This document shows, one piece after another, positions 42,485-51,203 of a stretch of 64,000 bases of DNA (the first letter of the stretch is position 1; every line of letters starts with the position of its first letter). A program made the translations under genes and the position numbers. The notes below the pieces were generated by a model. That model was not told where the DNA came from, made no database searches, and saw nothing but the letters and a program-made list of their open reading frames with translations. The DNA comes from JAPLJU01 sp964547985 (GTDB taxonomy: Bacteria > Desulfobacterota > Syntrophia > Syntrophales > UBA2192), in the NCBI GenBank assembly GCA_964547985.1, contig CAZJPV010000003.1, forward strand, positions 28,227 through 92,226, written 5' to 3'.

Positions 42485-42853
42485 ATGAAAAGGAAAGAGT
42501 TCGAAACAATTCGGAAGATGCTCGTTGCGATGATCCACGAATTAACCTCTAAGGCCCTGTCCCTTTCAGAAATCAGGGGTATTCACCTGAACCTTCCCGA
42601 TCCGAGCGATGTAGCCTCCCTGACCTCTCACCGGGACTTCAGCCTGATTGTAAAGGAACGGGAGCGGGAGCTTCTCGAAAGGCTGAGAGAAGCCCTCGAG
42701 CAGATCGACAGCGGATCCTACGGCATCTGTGAGGACTGCGGAGAAACCATTGCCCTGAAGAGACTGATGGCACGCCCGACCACGAATCTTTGCGTTGAAT
42801 GTCAGTCCCACAAGGAAGTCCATGAAAGGCGCCTGCGTGCTGCGTCTTATTAA
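42485..42853 (+). CDS. DksA/TraR C4 zinc-finger protein
   Basis: A 122-aa regulator-like protein. The coiled-coil N-terminal part contains KERERELLERLREALEQID, and the zinc finger is CEDCGETI...CVECQ with IALKRLMARPTTNLC. DksA binds RNA polymerase in the secondary channel and, with ppGpp, modulates rRNA and amino-acid promoters. Here the N-terminus is shorter than E. coli DksA and has no DxxDxA motif of the coiled-coil tip in the usual place, so it may be a DksA-like paralogue. AGAAGGGGGGAAAA lies just before the ATG. HU follows about 100 bases later. Confidence 0.9.
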   Translation: MKRKEFETIRKMLVAMIHELTSKALSLSEIRGIHLNLPDPSDVASLTSHRDFSLIVKERERELLERLREALEQIDSGSYGICEDCGETIALKRLMARPTTNLCVECQSHKEVHERRLRAASY

Positions 42854-42960
42854 AAGAGAAAGGAGGGCGATCACAAGGAGGAAAGGCACGACCCGTTAAC
42901 CTGGAACACCGGGTAGACCTCGGACAGAAGTTAAGAAAATCATGAGAAAAGGAGGGTGAG

Positions 42961-43230
42961 ATGAATAAAGCTGATTTGGTAAGCGAAGTCGCAAAGGTTG
43001 TAGAAACAAAGAAAGCAGCTGCTGAAACGGTCGATTGTGTCTTCGAGACCATCACGAAGGCATTGAAAAAGAAAGCGAGGGTAACCCTCGTGGGTTTCGG
43101 AACTTTTGCCGTGACCAAGAGGGCAGCCAGAAAGGGGAGAAATCCCCGGACGGGCAGAGAGATCAAGATTCCCGCCAAGAATGTTCCGAAGTTCATCCCT
43201 GGAAGAGAACTCAAGAATGCCGTAAAGTAG
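42961..43230 (+). CDS. HU-family DNA-binding protein
   Basis: An 89-aa nucleoid protein. It has MNKADLVSEVAKVVETKKAA at the start, the TLVGFGTFAVTKRAARKGRNP beta-arm with the conserved GFGxF and RxGRNPxTG, and the IPAKNVPKFIPG tail typical of HU and IHF. It bends DNA as a homo- or heterodimer. AGGAGGGTGAG precedes the ATG. A strong terminator follows, indicating an independent transcript. Confidence 0.95.
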   Translation: MNKADLVSEVAKVVETKKAAAETVDCVFETITKALKKKARVTLVGFGTFAVTKRAARKGRNPRTGREIKIPAKNVPKFIPGRELKNAVK

Positions 43231-43246
43231 TCATGTGGAGAAAAAA

Positions 43247-43280
43247 GCCCCCGGGAGTCAGCACGCCGGGGGCTTTTTTT
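43247..43280 (+). terminator. intrinsic terminator after HU gene
   Basis: GCCCCCGG and CCGGGGGC form the stem around an 11-base loop, followed by TTTTTTT. It starts 17 bases after the HU stop. Confidence 0.93.
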
Positions 43281-43329
43281 GCCCGCCCGTCCGGCGAGGG
43301 CATTGTTGCGCCTTTTTAACGAGAAACCT

Positions 43330-43743
43330 TCAGCTTTCGTCCTTTGGGCTTCGAAAAAAATCCCTCATCTCTGTGAGGAAAAGGTCCGCATCCTCCGTTG
43401 CCATGGCTCGCTGTTCCATGGGGCAGATCGAGGCCCCGTCACGGCCTATGATGTGGGGAACGGTCAGGAGCGATTCCAAAGAAATATGGTTTTTCTGCAG
43501 AAATTCTGCGGCGGGTTGTGAAGAGACCCCGGCAAAGACCGATACGATCATCCTCGAAGCCACGACGAGCTTTGCGGCGGCAAGGCCGATGATCCTGTCG
43601 TGGAGGCGGCAGTTTTGATACCGTGAAGAGCAGGCCTCGATACATTCCACCAGGGGTACTAACCCCTGGTTCTTCGAGGTGTAAACAACGTTCCCCTCAT
43701 GGATGAGCGCCAGGGCATATTTCGAGAAATCGGGCTGGATCAT
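43330..43743 (-). CDS. DUF1893 protein
   Basis: A 137-aa protein of the DUF1893 family. Pattern: IHEGNVVYTSKNQGLVPLVECIE, HDRIIGLAAAKLVVASRMIVSVFAGVSSQPAAEFL (in family terms), VPHIIGRDGASICPMEQ. ATG 43743 overlaps the stop of the membrane protein upstream as ATGA. The frame stays open further upstream but inside that gene. Structures of the family resemble cytidine deaminase-like folds, but activity is not known. Its coupling to a transporter suggests substrate handling. Confidence 0.9.
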   Translation of the reverse strand: MIQPDFSKYALALIHEGNVVYTSKNQGLVPLVECIEACSSRYQNCRLHDRIIGLAAAKLVVASRMIVSVFAGVSSQPAAEFLQKNHISLESLLTVPHIIGRDGASICPMEQRAMATEDADLFLTEMRDFFRSPKDES

Positions 43744-44234
43744 TCCAGATGTCTCTTCAGGGGGCCGGTGCTCATGCCGGCCAGCACCGCCCAGAGGACA
43801 TTGGTAAGGGTGAGCGCAACAAGAAGTCCCCCGATAAATGAGGCAGGCAGGTTCATCATGTAGTAGTCCGTGACCACAAGCCAGGGGATCTGGATGCCGA
43901 AACCCAGAAGGGCTGAACGGAGGTAGGAATGGCCGCTCCTGAAAAAGTATCCCGTAGAAAGACCGAGAAGGGCGTTTCCGATGAGGATATAGGGGTTGGT
44001 CGTCAAACAAGCCGCATAGAGAGAACCGGCCAATCCCGACAATACTCCCCCGATCGGGCCGAAGACGAAGGCCGCGAGAAAGATGGCATACTGGAAGAAG
44101 TGGATCTTGAAACCCCAGGGGGTTGAAAGATGAAGCACCCCAAGGAGATTGGGAAGAAGCATCAGGATAACGAGGGCGGTGATGCTTTTTTCGTTTATCT
44201 TCACACCGAGGGTCAGAGCCCGTTCATCGGACAT
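43740..44234 (-). CDS. five-helix membrane protein resembling an ECF transporter S component
   Basis: A 164-aa inner-membrane protein with about five helices. GVLHLSTPWGFKIHFFQYAIFLAAFVFGPIGGVLSGLAGSLYAA (paraphrased) and NALLGLSTGYFFR resemble S-components that bind vitamins or cofactors. No ECF ATPases or T-component are nearby, so it might use a shared module or act alone. The downstream DUF1893 gene overlaps by 4 bases. The upstream DUF362 gene is 88 bases away. Confidence 0.75.
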   Translation of the reverse strand: MSDERALTLGVKINEKSITALVILMLLPNLLGVLHLSTPWGFKIHFFQYAIFLAAFVFGPIGGVLSGLAGSLYAACLTTNPYILIGNALLGLSTGYFFRSGHSYLRSALLGFGIQIPWLVVTDYYMMNLPASFIGGLLVALTLTNVLWAVLAGMSTGPLKRHLE

Positions 44235-44322
44235 AACAAAAAACCTCCCGTGAAAAATAGCGTCGTCTGTTTTATTTTTATCATAGAATGCCTTTTCTGT
44301 GAATCTTTTTTCCCTGCGCGTT

Positions 44323-45453
44323 TCATGCCGGCCGCCCGGAGGAATCCTTCTTCTGAATCACTTTCCTGAAGAGCTTTGCGGGAAGACTCTCCGTCGTCCG
44401 CAGGGCGCCCTTGGGGCAGACCTCGATGCAACAATAGCAGCGGATGCATTTGTCGTAGTCGAAGCGGAGCTTCGTCCCCTCTTCCTCGATGGCCTGGGCA
44501 GGGCAGAACGTCCAGCAATCCCCGCAGAGATCACAGAGGTTTTCATCCGCCACGGGCCTCCTCGTCAGGTGCCGCCTGACAAATCCCTGAACGGGTTTCG
44601 GGCCGTAGACGAGGGAGGTTACACCGGGCATTTTGAAATTCTCGATCCTCGGCAGAACCCCCTCGACATCTATAGGTCCGGGCATCAGGCCCATCTGCCG
44701 GGCCATCCTGTTGGTCAGCAGATCATCCGGTTCGATGCCGAGCATTCGGCAGACCGTGACATCGATGGCCAAAGCACTGTCGCTGGCCAGGAGAACGCCG
44801 AGATGCCGGGGAACCCCCCCACGGCCCGGGCCCTGGCCCTCCAGGGCGATGATGCCGTCAAGAATGGTCAGGCAAGGATTGACGACCTGGTGGATCTGAA
44901 CGAGGAGCCTTGCGAACATCTCGTGGTTCACCCCCGTCCGCATGTGCCACTCAGCCTTTCGGAACCCCACGATGCAGCCGAAACAATTTTTAACTGCAAG
45001 CGTCAACAGCATCTGGCTGTGCGTCTTGAGCTTGGGAAGGTTGATCACCTTGTCGGCCCCCAGGACCTCCTCGGCCATGTCGATCCTGCCGAAGGGATCC
45101 CCAATGTCCACCTTGACGGAGGTCCTGAATTCTGCGAGCTCCACATCGAGACCGGCGAGGGCATCGCGTACACCGTTATCTTGCAGAATTTTTTCAAAAG
45201 ATCCCAGGGCGGAACTGTCCGATATCGTGACCCTGGCCCTTTTTTGAAGCAGATATTCACAGACGGCCTTGATGACGGCGGGGTGGGTGAGCACACCTTC
45301 ATCGGGCGAGGCGGGGGAGAGGAAATTCGGTTTGACCAGGACCCGGGTTCCTGCCTTGATATTTTCTCCGCCGAGGGAAGCCATCATTTCGAAGATATGG
45401 GATCTCAGCTTGACGTCATGGTAAGAAGATCTTTTGATGATGACCCGGGGCAT
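44323..45453 (-). CDS. DUF362 protein with C-terminal two-cluster ferredoxin domain
   Basis: A 376-aa cytoplasmic protein. The DUF362 region (about 1-300) includes VLVKPNFLSPASPDEG, VTISDSSALGSFEKILQ, VINLPKLKTHSQMLLT and VGFRKAEWHMRTG. The ferredoxin domain near residues 315-360 has CDLCGDCWTFCPAQAI and CIRCYCCIEVCPKGAL. A short basic tail follows. It is distinct in sequence from the DUF362 at 40661 and probably not a recent duplicate. It may be co-transcribed with the S-component-like and DUF1893 genes. Confidence 0.9.
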   Translation of the reverse strand: MPRVIIKRSSYHDVKLRSHIFEMMASLGGENIKAGTRVLVKPNFLSPASPDEGVLTHPAVIKAVCEYLLQKRARVTISDSSALGSFEKILQDNGVRDALAGLDVELAEFRTSVKVDIGDPFGRIDMAEEVLGADKVINLPKLKTHSQMLLTLAVKNCFGCIVGFRKAEWHMRTGVNHEMFARLLVQIHQVVNPCLTILDGIIALEGQGPGRGGVPRHLGVLLASDSALAIDVTVCRMLGIEPDDLLTNRMARQMGLMPGPIDVEGVLPRIENFKMPGVTSLVYGPKPVQGFVRRHLTRRPVADENLCDLCGDCWTFCPAQAIEEEGTKLRFDYDKCIRCYCCIEVCPKGALRTTESLPAKLFRKVIQKKDSSGRPA

Positions 45454-45594
45454 GGCTTGCGGAACCTGAGACCGGGCATCCTGCCCGGCTTTTTTCAGGC
45501 ATTATAGCAGAGGGTGGTACGATTCAGAACGAAAAATCGCCCGGCGCTTGTTTCATGCCTCCGGCTGTGCTAAAAGCACGGGTCTGGAGAGGTT

Positions 45595-46701
45595 ATGAAG
45601 GTTCCAACAAATCTTTTTTCCATGGCCCGCCTCACGCTTCACGGGGTCCTGCCCTGCGTGCACCGCTATCTCAACGGCTGGAGGGAAAAGGCGAGGAAGA
45701 TCCCCGATCCGGAACTGCGAAGTCAGGCCCTCGCGAGTATCGAGACGAAGACCTTCCACTGCGAGGGAGGGGCCGTCCTCGCGCTGCTCGCGGGCGACCG
45801 GCGGGATGAAGCGATCCGTTTCATCGTTGCCTATCAGACGATCAGCGACTATCTCGACAACCTCTGCGATCGCAGCACATCCCTGAACCCCGAGGACTTC
45901 CGCGCGCTGCACGAATCCATGCGCCACGCCCTGACGCCCGGCGTCCCACTCGAGAACTATTATCGCTTGCGTGATGAACAAGATGACGGCGGGTATCTGA
46001 CCGCCCTGGTCAAAACCTGCCAGTTTGCCCTGGAGAGGCACCCGGCTTACGGCATGATAGCGCCGGCCCTTCACGAACTTGCCGGTTATTACTGCGATCT
46101 GCAGGTCCACAAGCATGTCAGGAAGAAAGAGCGCCTGCCCCGGTTGAAGGCCTGGTTTGAATCTCACCGAAATGATCTTCCGGAAATGAGCTGGTACGAG
46201 TTTGCGGCCTGCACCGGATCGACGCTCGGGATCTTCTGCCTCTTCTCACACGCCTTTCAGGAACGTTTCTCCGAGGACCTCGCCCGCAGGGTCCAGGAGG
46301 CCTATTTCCCCTGGGTCCAGGGCCTTCACATCCTGATGGATTATTTCGTGGATCAGGAAGAGGACCGCCTGGGGGGCGATCTGAACTTCTGTTCCTATTA
46401 CGATGACGAAAAGCAGATGGAATCGCGCTTCGCCCACTTCTTCGAGCAGGCCGACAGGGGCATCGCCCAGCTGCCATCCCCGGAATTTCACCGGATGGTC
46501 ATCCGGGGACTGCTGGCCGTTTATCTCTCCGACAGGAAAGTGGATGCCCAGGAAAGGGTCCGGAAACTGGCGAGGAGGATGATCCGACGCAGGGGTGGCA
46601 TCACGCTCTTCTTTTTTCTACACGCCTGGTTCTATCGGCGGATCTTTGAAGGGACGCGCCGGCTCGACACCGGTAGAAAGGCGCCGGTGCCATCGGGTTA
46701 G
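45595..46701 (+). CDS. DUF2600 family, tetraprenyl-beta-curcumene synthase-like terpene synthase
   Basis: A 368-aa protein related to Bacillus YtpB, a large terpene synthase. The aspartate-rich motif is DYLDNLCDR near residue 83. A second motif is DYFVDQEEDRLGGDLNF, near residue 250, for diphosphate/Mg2+ binding. EMSWYEFAACTGSTLGI is also characteristic. Such enzymes cyclise C35 or related prenyl diphosphates to sesquarterpenes. A prenyl donor synthase or squalene-type cyclase is not visible here. It converges with nrdJ with 4 overlapping bases at the stops. Confidence 0.88.
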   Translation: MKVPTNLFSMARLTLHGVLPCVHRYLNGWREKARKIPDPELRSQALASIETKTFHCEGGAVLALLAGDRRDEAIRFIVAYQTISDYLDNLCDRSTSLNPEDFRALHESMRHALTPGVPLENYYRLRDEQDDGGYLTALVKTCQFALERHPAYGMIAPALHELAGYYCDLQVHKHVRKKERLPRLKAWFESHRNDLPEMSWYEFAACTGSTLGIFCLFSHAFQERFSEDLARRVQEAYFPWVQGLHILMDYFVDQEEDRLGGDLNFCSYYDDEKQMESRFAHFFEQADRGIAQLPSPEFHRMVIRGLLAVYLSDRKVDAQERVRKLARRMIRRRGGITLFFFLHAWFYRRIFEGTRRLDTGRKAPVPSG

Positions 46702-48827
46702 AAAGTACAGATCCCTGCCGCACATCCGCCGGAGTAGTCCGATCCGGCTGATACAAACTCTATTTCCGCAGATGCCCGTCCTTCTTTACTGCTGTAAAAG
46801 GACAGCACCTGCTCCTCACGGCTGCCGTACCGGTAAACCGTAATCCCCTTGCATTTCAAGTGATGGGCCCTCAGGTAGATGCTTCGGACATCTTCGACCG
46901 TCGAATCGGCCGGCAGGTTGATCGTCTTTGAGACGGAATTGTCCGTGAAGGTCTGGAAGGCACTCTGGATGCTCAGGTGCTCTTCGGGCGATACATCGAA
47001 GGCCGTTACAAAAAGTCTTTTCAGGTCGGCCGGGACGGCCCGGACCGTCTTCAGGCTTCCAACCCTTGCAATCTCGGCGATGACCTTCCGGCTGTAAATG
47101 CCCCTGCTCCGGGCCATCTCCTCGAAAATGGGATTGGTCTCGAAGAGTCTCGTCCCCGAAAGCACATTCCTTACGAAGCTCACAGCGAAGATGGGTTCGA
47201 TACCGCTCGAACAGCCGGCAATGATGCTGATCGTGCCCGTGGGGGCGATGGTGTTGACGGTGGCGTTGCGCAGGCGAATGTTCTTCTGAGCATAAACGGA
47301 CTGATCAAAGTTGGGGAAAACGCTCCGCTCCTCCGCCAGTTCCGCCGAGGCCCTCAGGGACTCACCGCGGATGAAGCGCATGAGCTTTCGGGCAAAATGG
47401 ACGGCCTCGCCGCTGTTGTAAGGGATGCCGAGCCGGATCAGCATGTCCGCAAACCCCATGACCCCCAGACCGATTTTCCGGTTTCCGAAGGTCATCTCCC
47501 GGATCTGGGGTAAGGGGAAACGATTCACCTCGATGACGTTGTCGAGGAACCGGATGCCCCACCGGATGCGGTCCCGGAGACTCTGCCAGTCAATTTTCTT
47601 TCCCGCGACCATTTTATCCAGATTGATGGACCCCAGGTTACAGCTCTCAAAGGGCAGGAGGGGAAGCTCTCCGCAGGGATTCGTCGCCTCGATCCTGCCG
47701 ATGCCGGGGGTGGGGTTCCTCCGGTTGATCTCGTCCAGAAAGATCAGCCCCGGGTCCCCCGTGCGCCAGGCCGCGTTGACGATGAGATCGAAGATCGCCC
47801 TGGCCTTGAGGGTCCGGACCTTCTCCTTCGTCCTCGGATTGACGAGGTCAAAGGGGCTGTTTTTCAGAACGGCCTTCATGAACCGGTCGGTGACACCGAC
47901 GGAGAGATTGAAGTTCGTAAAGCGTCCCCGTTCCATTTTCGCTTCAATGAAGTCAATAACATCGGGATGATCGCAGCGCAGGATGCCCATGTTGGCTCCG
48001 CGCCTTCTTCCCCCTTGGACGATGACCCCCGTGGCCTGATCGAAGATGCTCATGAAGGAGACGGGCCCGGAGGCCTCTCCCTTCGTTGTGGAAACGAGAT
48101 CCCCTTTCGGTCTTAACCTGGTAAAGCTGAATCCCGTACCGCCGCCCGTCTGATGGATTTTGGCCATGTTTTTCAAGGCATCGAATATACCGTCTATGGA
48201 ATCTTCCACGGGGATGACGAAGCAGGCCGAGAGCTGGCCGAGGGCGGTCCCCGCATTCATCAGCGTCGGCGAGTTGGGGATGAATTCCAGGCTTTTCATC
48301 ATGGAGAAAAATTTTTCCTCCGTCTCCTCGACGGACCGTGATCCCCGGAATGCTTTCTCTGCCTGTGCGATGTGACGGGCCACACGCCTGAAGAGTGCCC
48401 CCGGCGTCTCCACGACGTTCTGGGCATCATCCTTGAGGAGATATCGTTTCTTCAGGATCTCCATGGCGTTGATGGAAAGCTTGAGGTCATCCCGGAGCCC
48501 CAGGGCTGCCTTGGCCGTGCGGATCTCAGCCCTCCGTTCCCGGTAGAGGATGTAGCTCCTGGCGATTTCGGTGTAGCCGGCCTTCATGAGGCCCCGCTCG
48601 ACGATGTCCTGGATGGATTCGACATCGAGCGGCCTGCCGGCATATTGAGTGGAAATCTCCCTGAGGACGATTTCCGTGACGATTCCGGAGACAAAAGCGG
48701 CCCTGCTCTTTTCCTGGAGAACCTCCAGGGCGGCCCTGAAGATGGCGTTTTCGATTTTTCCCCTGTCGAACCTAACGATCGATCCATCCCTCTTCTTCAC
48801 CTTTTGCGGCAGGATGATTTTTTTCAT
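46698..48827 (-). CDS. nrdJ: class II (adenosylcobalamin-dependent) ribonucleotide reductase
   Basis: A 709-aa enzyme reducing ribonucleotides to deoxyribonucleotides with B12 radical chemistry, O2-independent. The N-terminal ATP-cone-like region begins KKRDGSIVRFDRGKIENAI. The core motifs are NSPTLMNAG, ACFVIPVEDSIDGIF, GGGTGFSFTRLRP, NPCGELPLLPFESCNLGS with the catalytic cysteine and Glu, and GTISIIAGCSSGIEP. The C-terminal GGCAAGICTF carries the cysteine pair that re-reduces the active site. It starts 35 bases after the gap gene stop. No B12 riboswitch is visible upstream because gap lies directly before it. Confidence 0.96.
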   Translation of the reverse strand: MKKIILPQKVKKRDGSIVRFDRGKIENAIFRAALEVLQEKSRAAFVSGIVTEIVLREISTQYAGRPLDVESIQDIVERGLMKAGYTEIARSYILYRERRAEIRTAKAALGLRDDLKLSINAMEILKKRYLLKDDAQNVVETPGALFRRVARHIAQAEKAFRGSRSVEETEEKFFSMMKSLEFIPNSPTLMNAGTALGQLSACFVIPVEDSIDGIFDALKNMAKIHQTGGGTGFSFTRLRPKGDLVSTTKGEASGPVSFMSIFDQATGVIVQGGRRRGANMGILRCDHPDVIDFIEAKMERGRFTNFNLSVGVTDRFMKAVLKNSPFDLVNPRTKEKVRTLKARAIFDLIVNAAWRTGDPGLIFLDEINRRNPTPGIGRIEATNPCGELPLLPFESCNLGSINLDKMVAGKKIDWQSLRDRIRWGIRFLDNVIEVNRFPLPQIREMTFGNRKIGLGVMGFADMLIRLGIPYNSGEAVHFARKLMRFIRGESLRASAELAEERSVFPNFDQSVYAQKNIRLRNATVNTIAPTGTISIIAGCSSGIEPIFAVSFVRNVLSGTRLFETNPIFEEMARSRGIYSRKVIAEIARVGSLKTVRAVPADLKRLFVTAFDVSPEEHLSIQSAFQTFTDNSVSKTINLPADSTVEDVRSIYLRAHHLKCKGITVYRYGSREEQVLSFYSSKEGRASAEIEFVSAGSDYSGGCAAGICTF

Positions 48828-48862
48828 CGGGGCCTCCGTGGATGGCGCCTGAGTCCGGGTGA

Positions 48863-49873
48863 CTAAAGACCTCTTTCAGCCATGAAGTTTGCCAGATCGG
48901 CCACGCGACACGAGTACCCCCACTCGTTGTCGTACCAGGCGACGACCTTGGCCATGTTCCCGCGCAGGACCTGCGTGAATTCCAGATCCACGATGGACGA
49001 GTGGTCATCCCCTTTGAAATCCATGGAGACGAGCGGGCCCTCTTCACAGGCCATGACGCCCTTGAGCTCCCTCTGGGCGGCGTTCTTGAGAAGCGATCGC
49101 AGGTCCTCCGTCGACGAAGATCGTTTCAGTTCCGCAGTGAGATCGACGATGGAAACCGTCGGCGTGGGCACGCGGACGGAATAACCGTCAAAGCGGCCCG
49201 CCAGATCGGGGATGACCAGGGCCAGCGCACGGGCCGCCCCTGTGGTGGTCGGGATGATGTTGACGGCGGCCGCACGGGCCCTTCTCAGATCCCTGTGCGG
49301 GAGATCCAGGATTCGCTGATCATTCGTGTAGGAATGGACGGTGGTCATCATGCCCTTCTCGATTCCGATGGACCGGTGGATGACCATCACGGGCGGGGCA
49401 AGGCAATTGGTCGTGCAGGAGGCATTGGAAATGATGCGGTGTTTCCTGGGGTCGTAAGCGGTGTGGTTGACGCCCATGACGACGGTGATGTCCTCCCCCT
49501 TTGCCGGTGCCGTGATGATCACTTTTTTTGCACCGGCCTGTAGGTGGGCCGATGACTGCGGGCCCGTCACGAAAAGCCCCGTCGATTCGATGACGATGTC
49601 CACGCCCTCGTCGTCCCATGGGATGCCGGCGGGATCCCGAAGCGAAAAGCTCTTGATCACGTGACCGTCGATCACGAATCTATCTTTCTGCATCTCGACC
49701 CGGCCGGGGTAACGGCCGTAGTTCGTGTCATATTTGAAAAGGTGGGCATTTGTTTCCACGTCGAAAAGGTCGTTCACGGCCACCACTTCCAGTACCCCGG
49801 GGTACCTTTCCATGACGGCTTTCAAAACCTGCCTGCCGATCCTCCCGAATCCGTTGATGCCGAGACGTGCCAT
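48863..49873 (-). CDS. gap: glyceraldehyde-3-phosphate dehydrogenase, type I
   Basis: A 336-aa NAD(P)-dependent glycolytic enzyme. The Rossmann start is MARLGINGFGRIGRQVLKA. The catalytic Cys lies in SNASCTTNCLAP near residue 152, with His in TTVHSYTNDQ. The C-terminal WYDNEWGYSCRVADL is diagnostic. The length is normal. It probably leads a transcript into nrdJ. No pgk or tpi is adjacent; the operon pairing with nrdJ is unusual. Confidence 0.97.
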   Translation of the reverse strand: MARLGINGFGRIGRQVLKAVMERYPGVLEVVAVNDLFDVETNAHLFKYDTNYGRYPGRVEMQKDRFVIDGHVIKSFSLRDPAGIPWDDEGVDIVIESTGLFVTGPQSSAHLQAGAKKVIITAPAKGEDITVVMGVNHTAYDPRKHRIISNASCTTNCLAPPVMVIHRSIGIEKGMMTTVHSYTNDQRILDLPHRDLRRARAAAVNIIPTTTGAARALALVIPDLAGRFDGYSVRVPTPTVSIVDLTAELKRSSSTEDLRSLLKNAAQRELKGVMACEEGPLVSMDFKGDDHSSIVDLEFTQVLRGNMAKVVAWYDNEWGYSCRVADLANFMAERGL

Positions 49874-49949
49874 ATTTTCTCCTCACTGGATGCCAGAAAA
49901 ACCCTTCATGCCGAAACCCTATACCCTGAACCCGGAACCCGGGCCCCTG

Positions 49950-50513
49950 TCAATTGTCATCGAGTCGATATTTATGCTCCGTCAGAAGATCGTAACTGGT
50001 CCTTAGTGACTGATGCATCTGCGCGTTTTCGAGCGCGATGGCACTCAGGTTGGCCACCGCTTCCAGGAAACGGATCTCCTGCTTGCTGAAGGGGCGGATC
50101 TCCTTCGTGTAGACCCGCATGACGCCGATCACTTTTTTCCCGAACTGGAGGGGGACCACAAAAACCGATTTGATGCCTTCTTTCCTGGCCTCCTCGGTAT
50201 ACTGAAAGTCCCTGTCTTTCTGTGCATCCCTGACCCAGGTCATTTTCCCCTGCAGGGCCTTGCGGTCCAGGCCGCTTTCACCGATGAGAACGGGTCCTTT
50301 CCTGATGTACTTCCTGGACAGTCCCGCGGCGGCACTCATGAGGAGTCTCTTCCTGCGCTCGTCGAGGAGCCGGATCGAGCAGGCTTTGACCTTCATCGAG
50401 TCCTGGACGCACCGCACGATCTTCTCCAGGACTCTGGCCGGATCCAGCGAGGCATTGATGACCCTCGCCACTTCGTAGAGGGCCTCGAAGTACTCGAATT
50501 CTTTTTTCTTCAT
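49950..50513 (-). CDS. stand-alone GAF domain protein
   Basis: A 187-aa cytoplasmic sensor-like protein. The N-terminal helix FEYFEALYEVARVINASLDP leads to a GAF core: KACSIRLLDERRKRLLMSAAAGLS, VFVVPLQFGKKVIGVMRVYTKEIRPFSKQEIRFLEAVAN (in pattern terms), and ALENAQMHQSL. GAF domains bind small molecules or redox cofactors. No kinase, cyclase or DNA-binding domain is attached, so it would need a partner. gap lies 76 bases downstream. Confidence 0.88.
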   Translation of the reverse strand: MKKKEFEYFEALYEVARVINASLDPARVLEKIVRCVQDSMKVKACSIRLLDERRKRLLMSAAAGLSRKYIRKGPVLIGESGLDRKALQGKMTWVRDAQKDRDFQYTEEARKEGIKSVFVVPLQFGKKVIGVMRVYTKEIRPFSKQEIRFLEAVANLSAIALENAQMHQSLRTSYDLLTEHKYRLDDN

Positions 50514-50707
50514 GGGTCCTTCCTTTTTTCGATGGAGTTCAGACCGCCCGCGGCGGGAGAAGGCCCCGCCGGTCGCTAAGGGTCGGCTTTTTTCTTTGCT
50601 TGAAATTACTGAGGCAGAGCAAATGCCTTTTGTTCATTATGGCACAGGCCCGTATGTAAAAGAAGTGAAAAGAGAACGGCGTGATCTGTATCCCCGTCAT
50701 GGGCGGT

Positions 50708-51139
50708 TCACGACCTTCTCCCCCCTTCCATGACGGCGGCGATGGCCAGGGCTTCGGACAGTGCAATGATCGCCCAGAAGAGGAGCTCGAGGCTGACCAG
50801 GGGGAGGGGTTCGCCGAACTGATTCAAGGGTGTGAAAAACTCCTAGAAAAGCTATGAGAGAAAGAACAGGAGTAAGGCCATCCGCCACGTCCTTGCCAAG
50901 ATGCCGGCCGGCGATGCGCGGGAAAGCCAGCGGTACACGAAGGCATGACCGATGCCGAAAAGGATCAGCCCGGTGATGATGATCGGCGGATTGGATACCA
51001 CAAGAGGAAGCGGTTCAAGCCGGGTCCAGACATCGATGAGCTTCGGGTTCTGCTGTGCCGGGTCCAGGAGGATGCCGCCGCCCTCCCATTCAAACCCGAG
51101 GAGGCGGAAGGTCAGAAGCATGGCGAAGTTCATGGCCAA
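50708..51139 (-). pseudogene. membrane protein gene interrupted by two in-frame TAG codons
   Basis: The first part (about 95 codons; LTFRLLGFEW, PLVVSNPPIIITGLILFGIG, RMALLLFFLS) ends at TAG 50852-50854. After LF, a second TAG at 50843-50845, and then EFFTPLNQFGEPLPLVSLEL..LSEALAIAAVMEGG continue in the same frame to TGA at 50708. The continuation has membrane-helix character and fits the first part, so this is one gene with two amber codons. The likely original residues are aromatic (for example Trp). In-frame coding upstream to about 51170 lacks an ATG, which also suggests decay. Amber recoding is possible but not supported by anything in the window. Confidence 0.7.
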
Positions 51140-51203
51140 CCCGCCGGCGACACCGGCCAGGACGGTCTTGCGGAGTGTCTGACTTTTCGCAGAACCTCCA
51201 AGG

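Noticed and set aside
42880..42945. Segment faintly resembling a 5S rRNA core (ACCCGTT..GAACACCGG..AAGTTAAG)
   Set aside because: Only short scattered matches; no helices of a 5S rRNA can be formed and no rRNA operon is near.
43247..43280. Plus-strand ORF across the HU terminator
   Set aside because: It is a frame running through a clear intrinsic terminator.
50843..50854. Pyrrolysine at the two TAG codons
   Set aside because: No pyl genes in view, no known Pyl family, and two ambers within four codons fit decay better.
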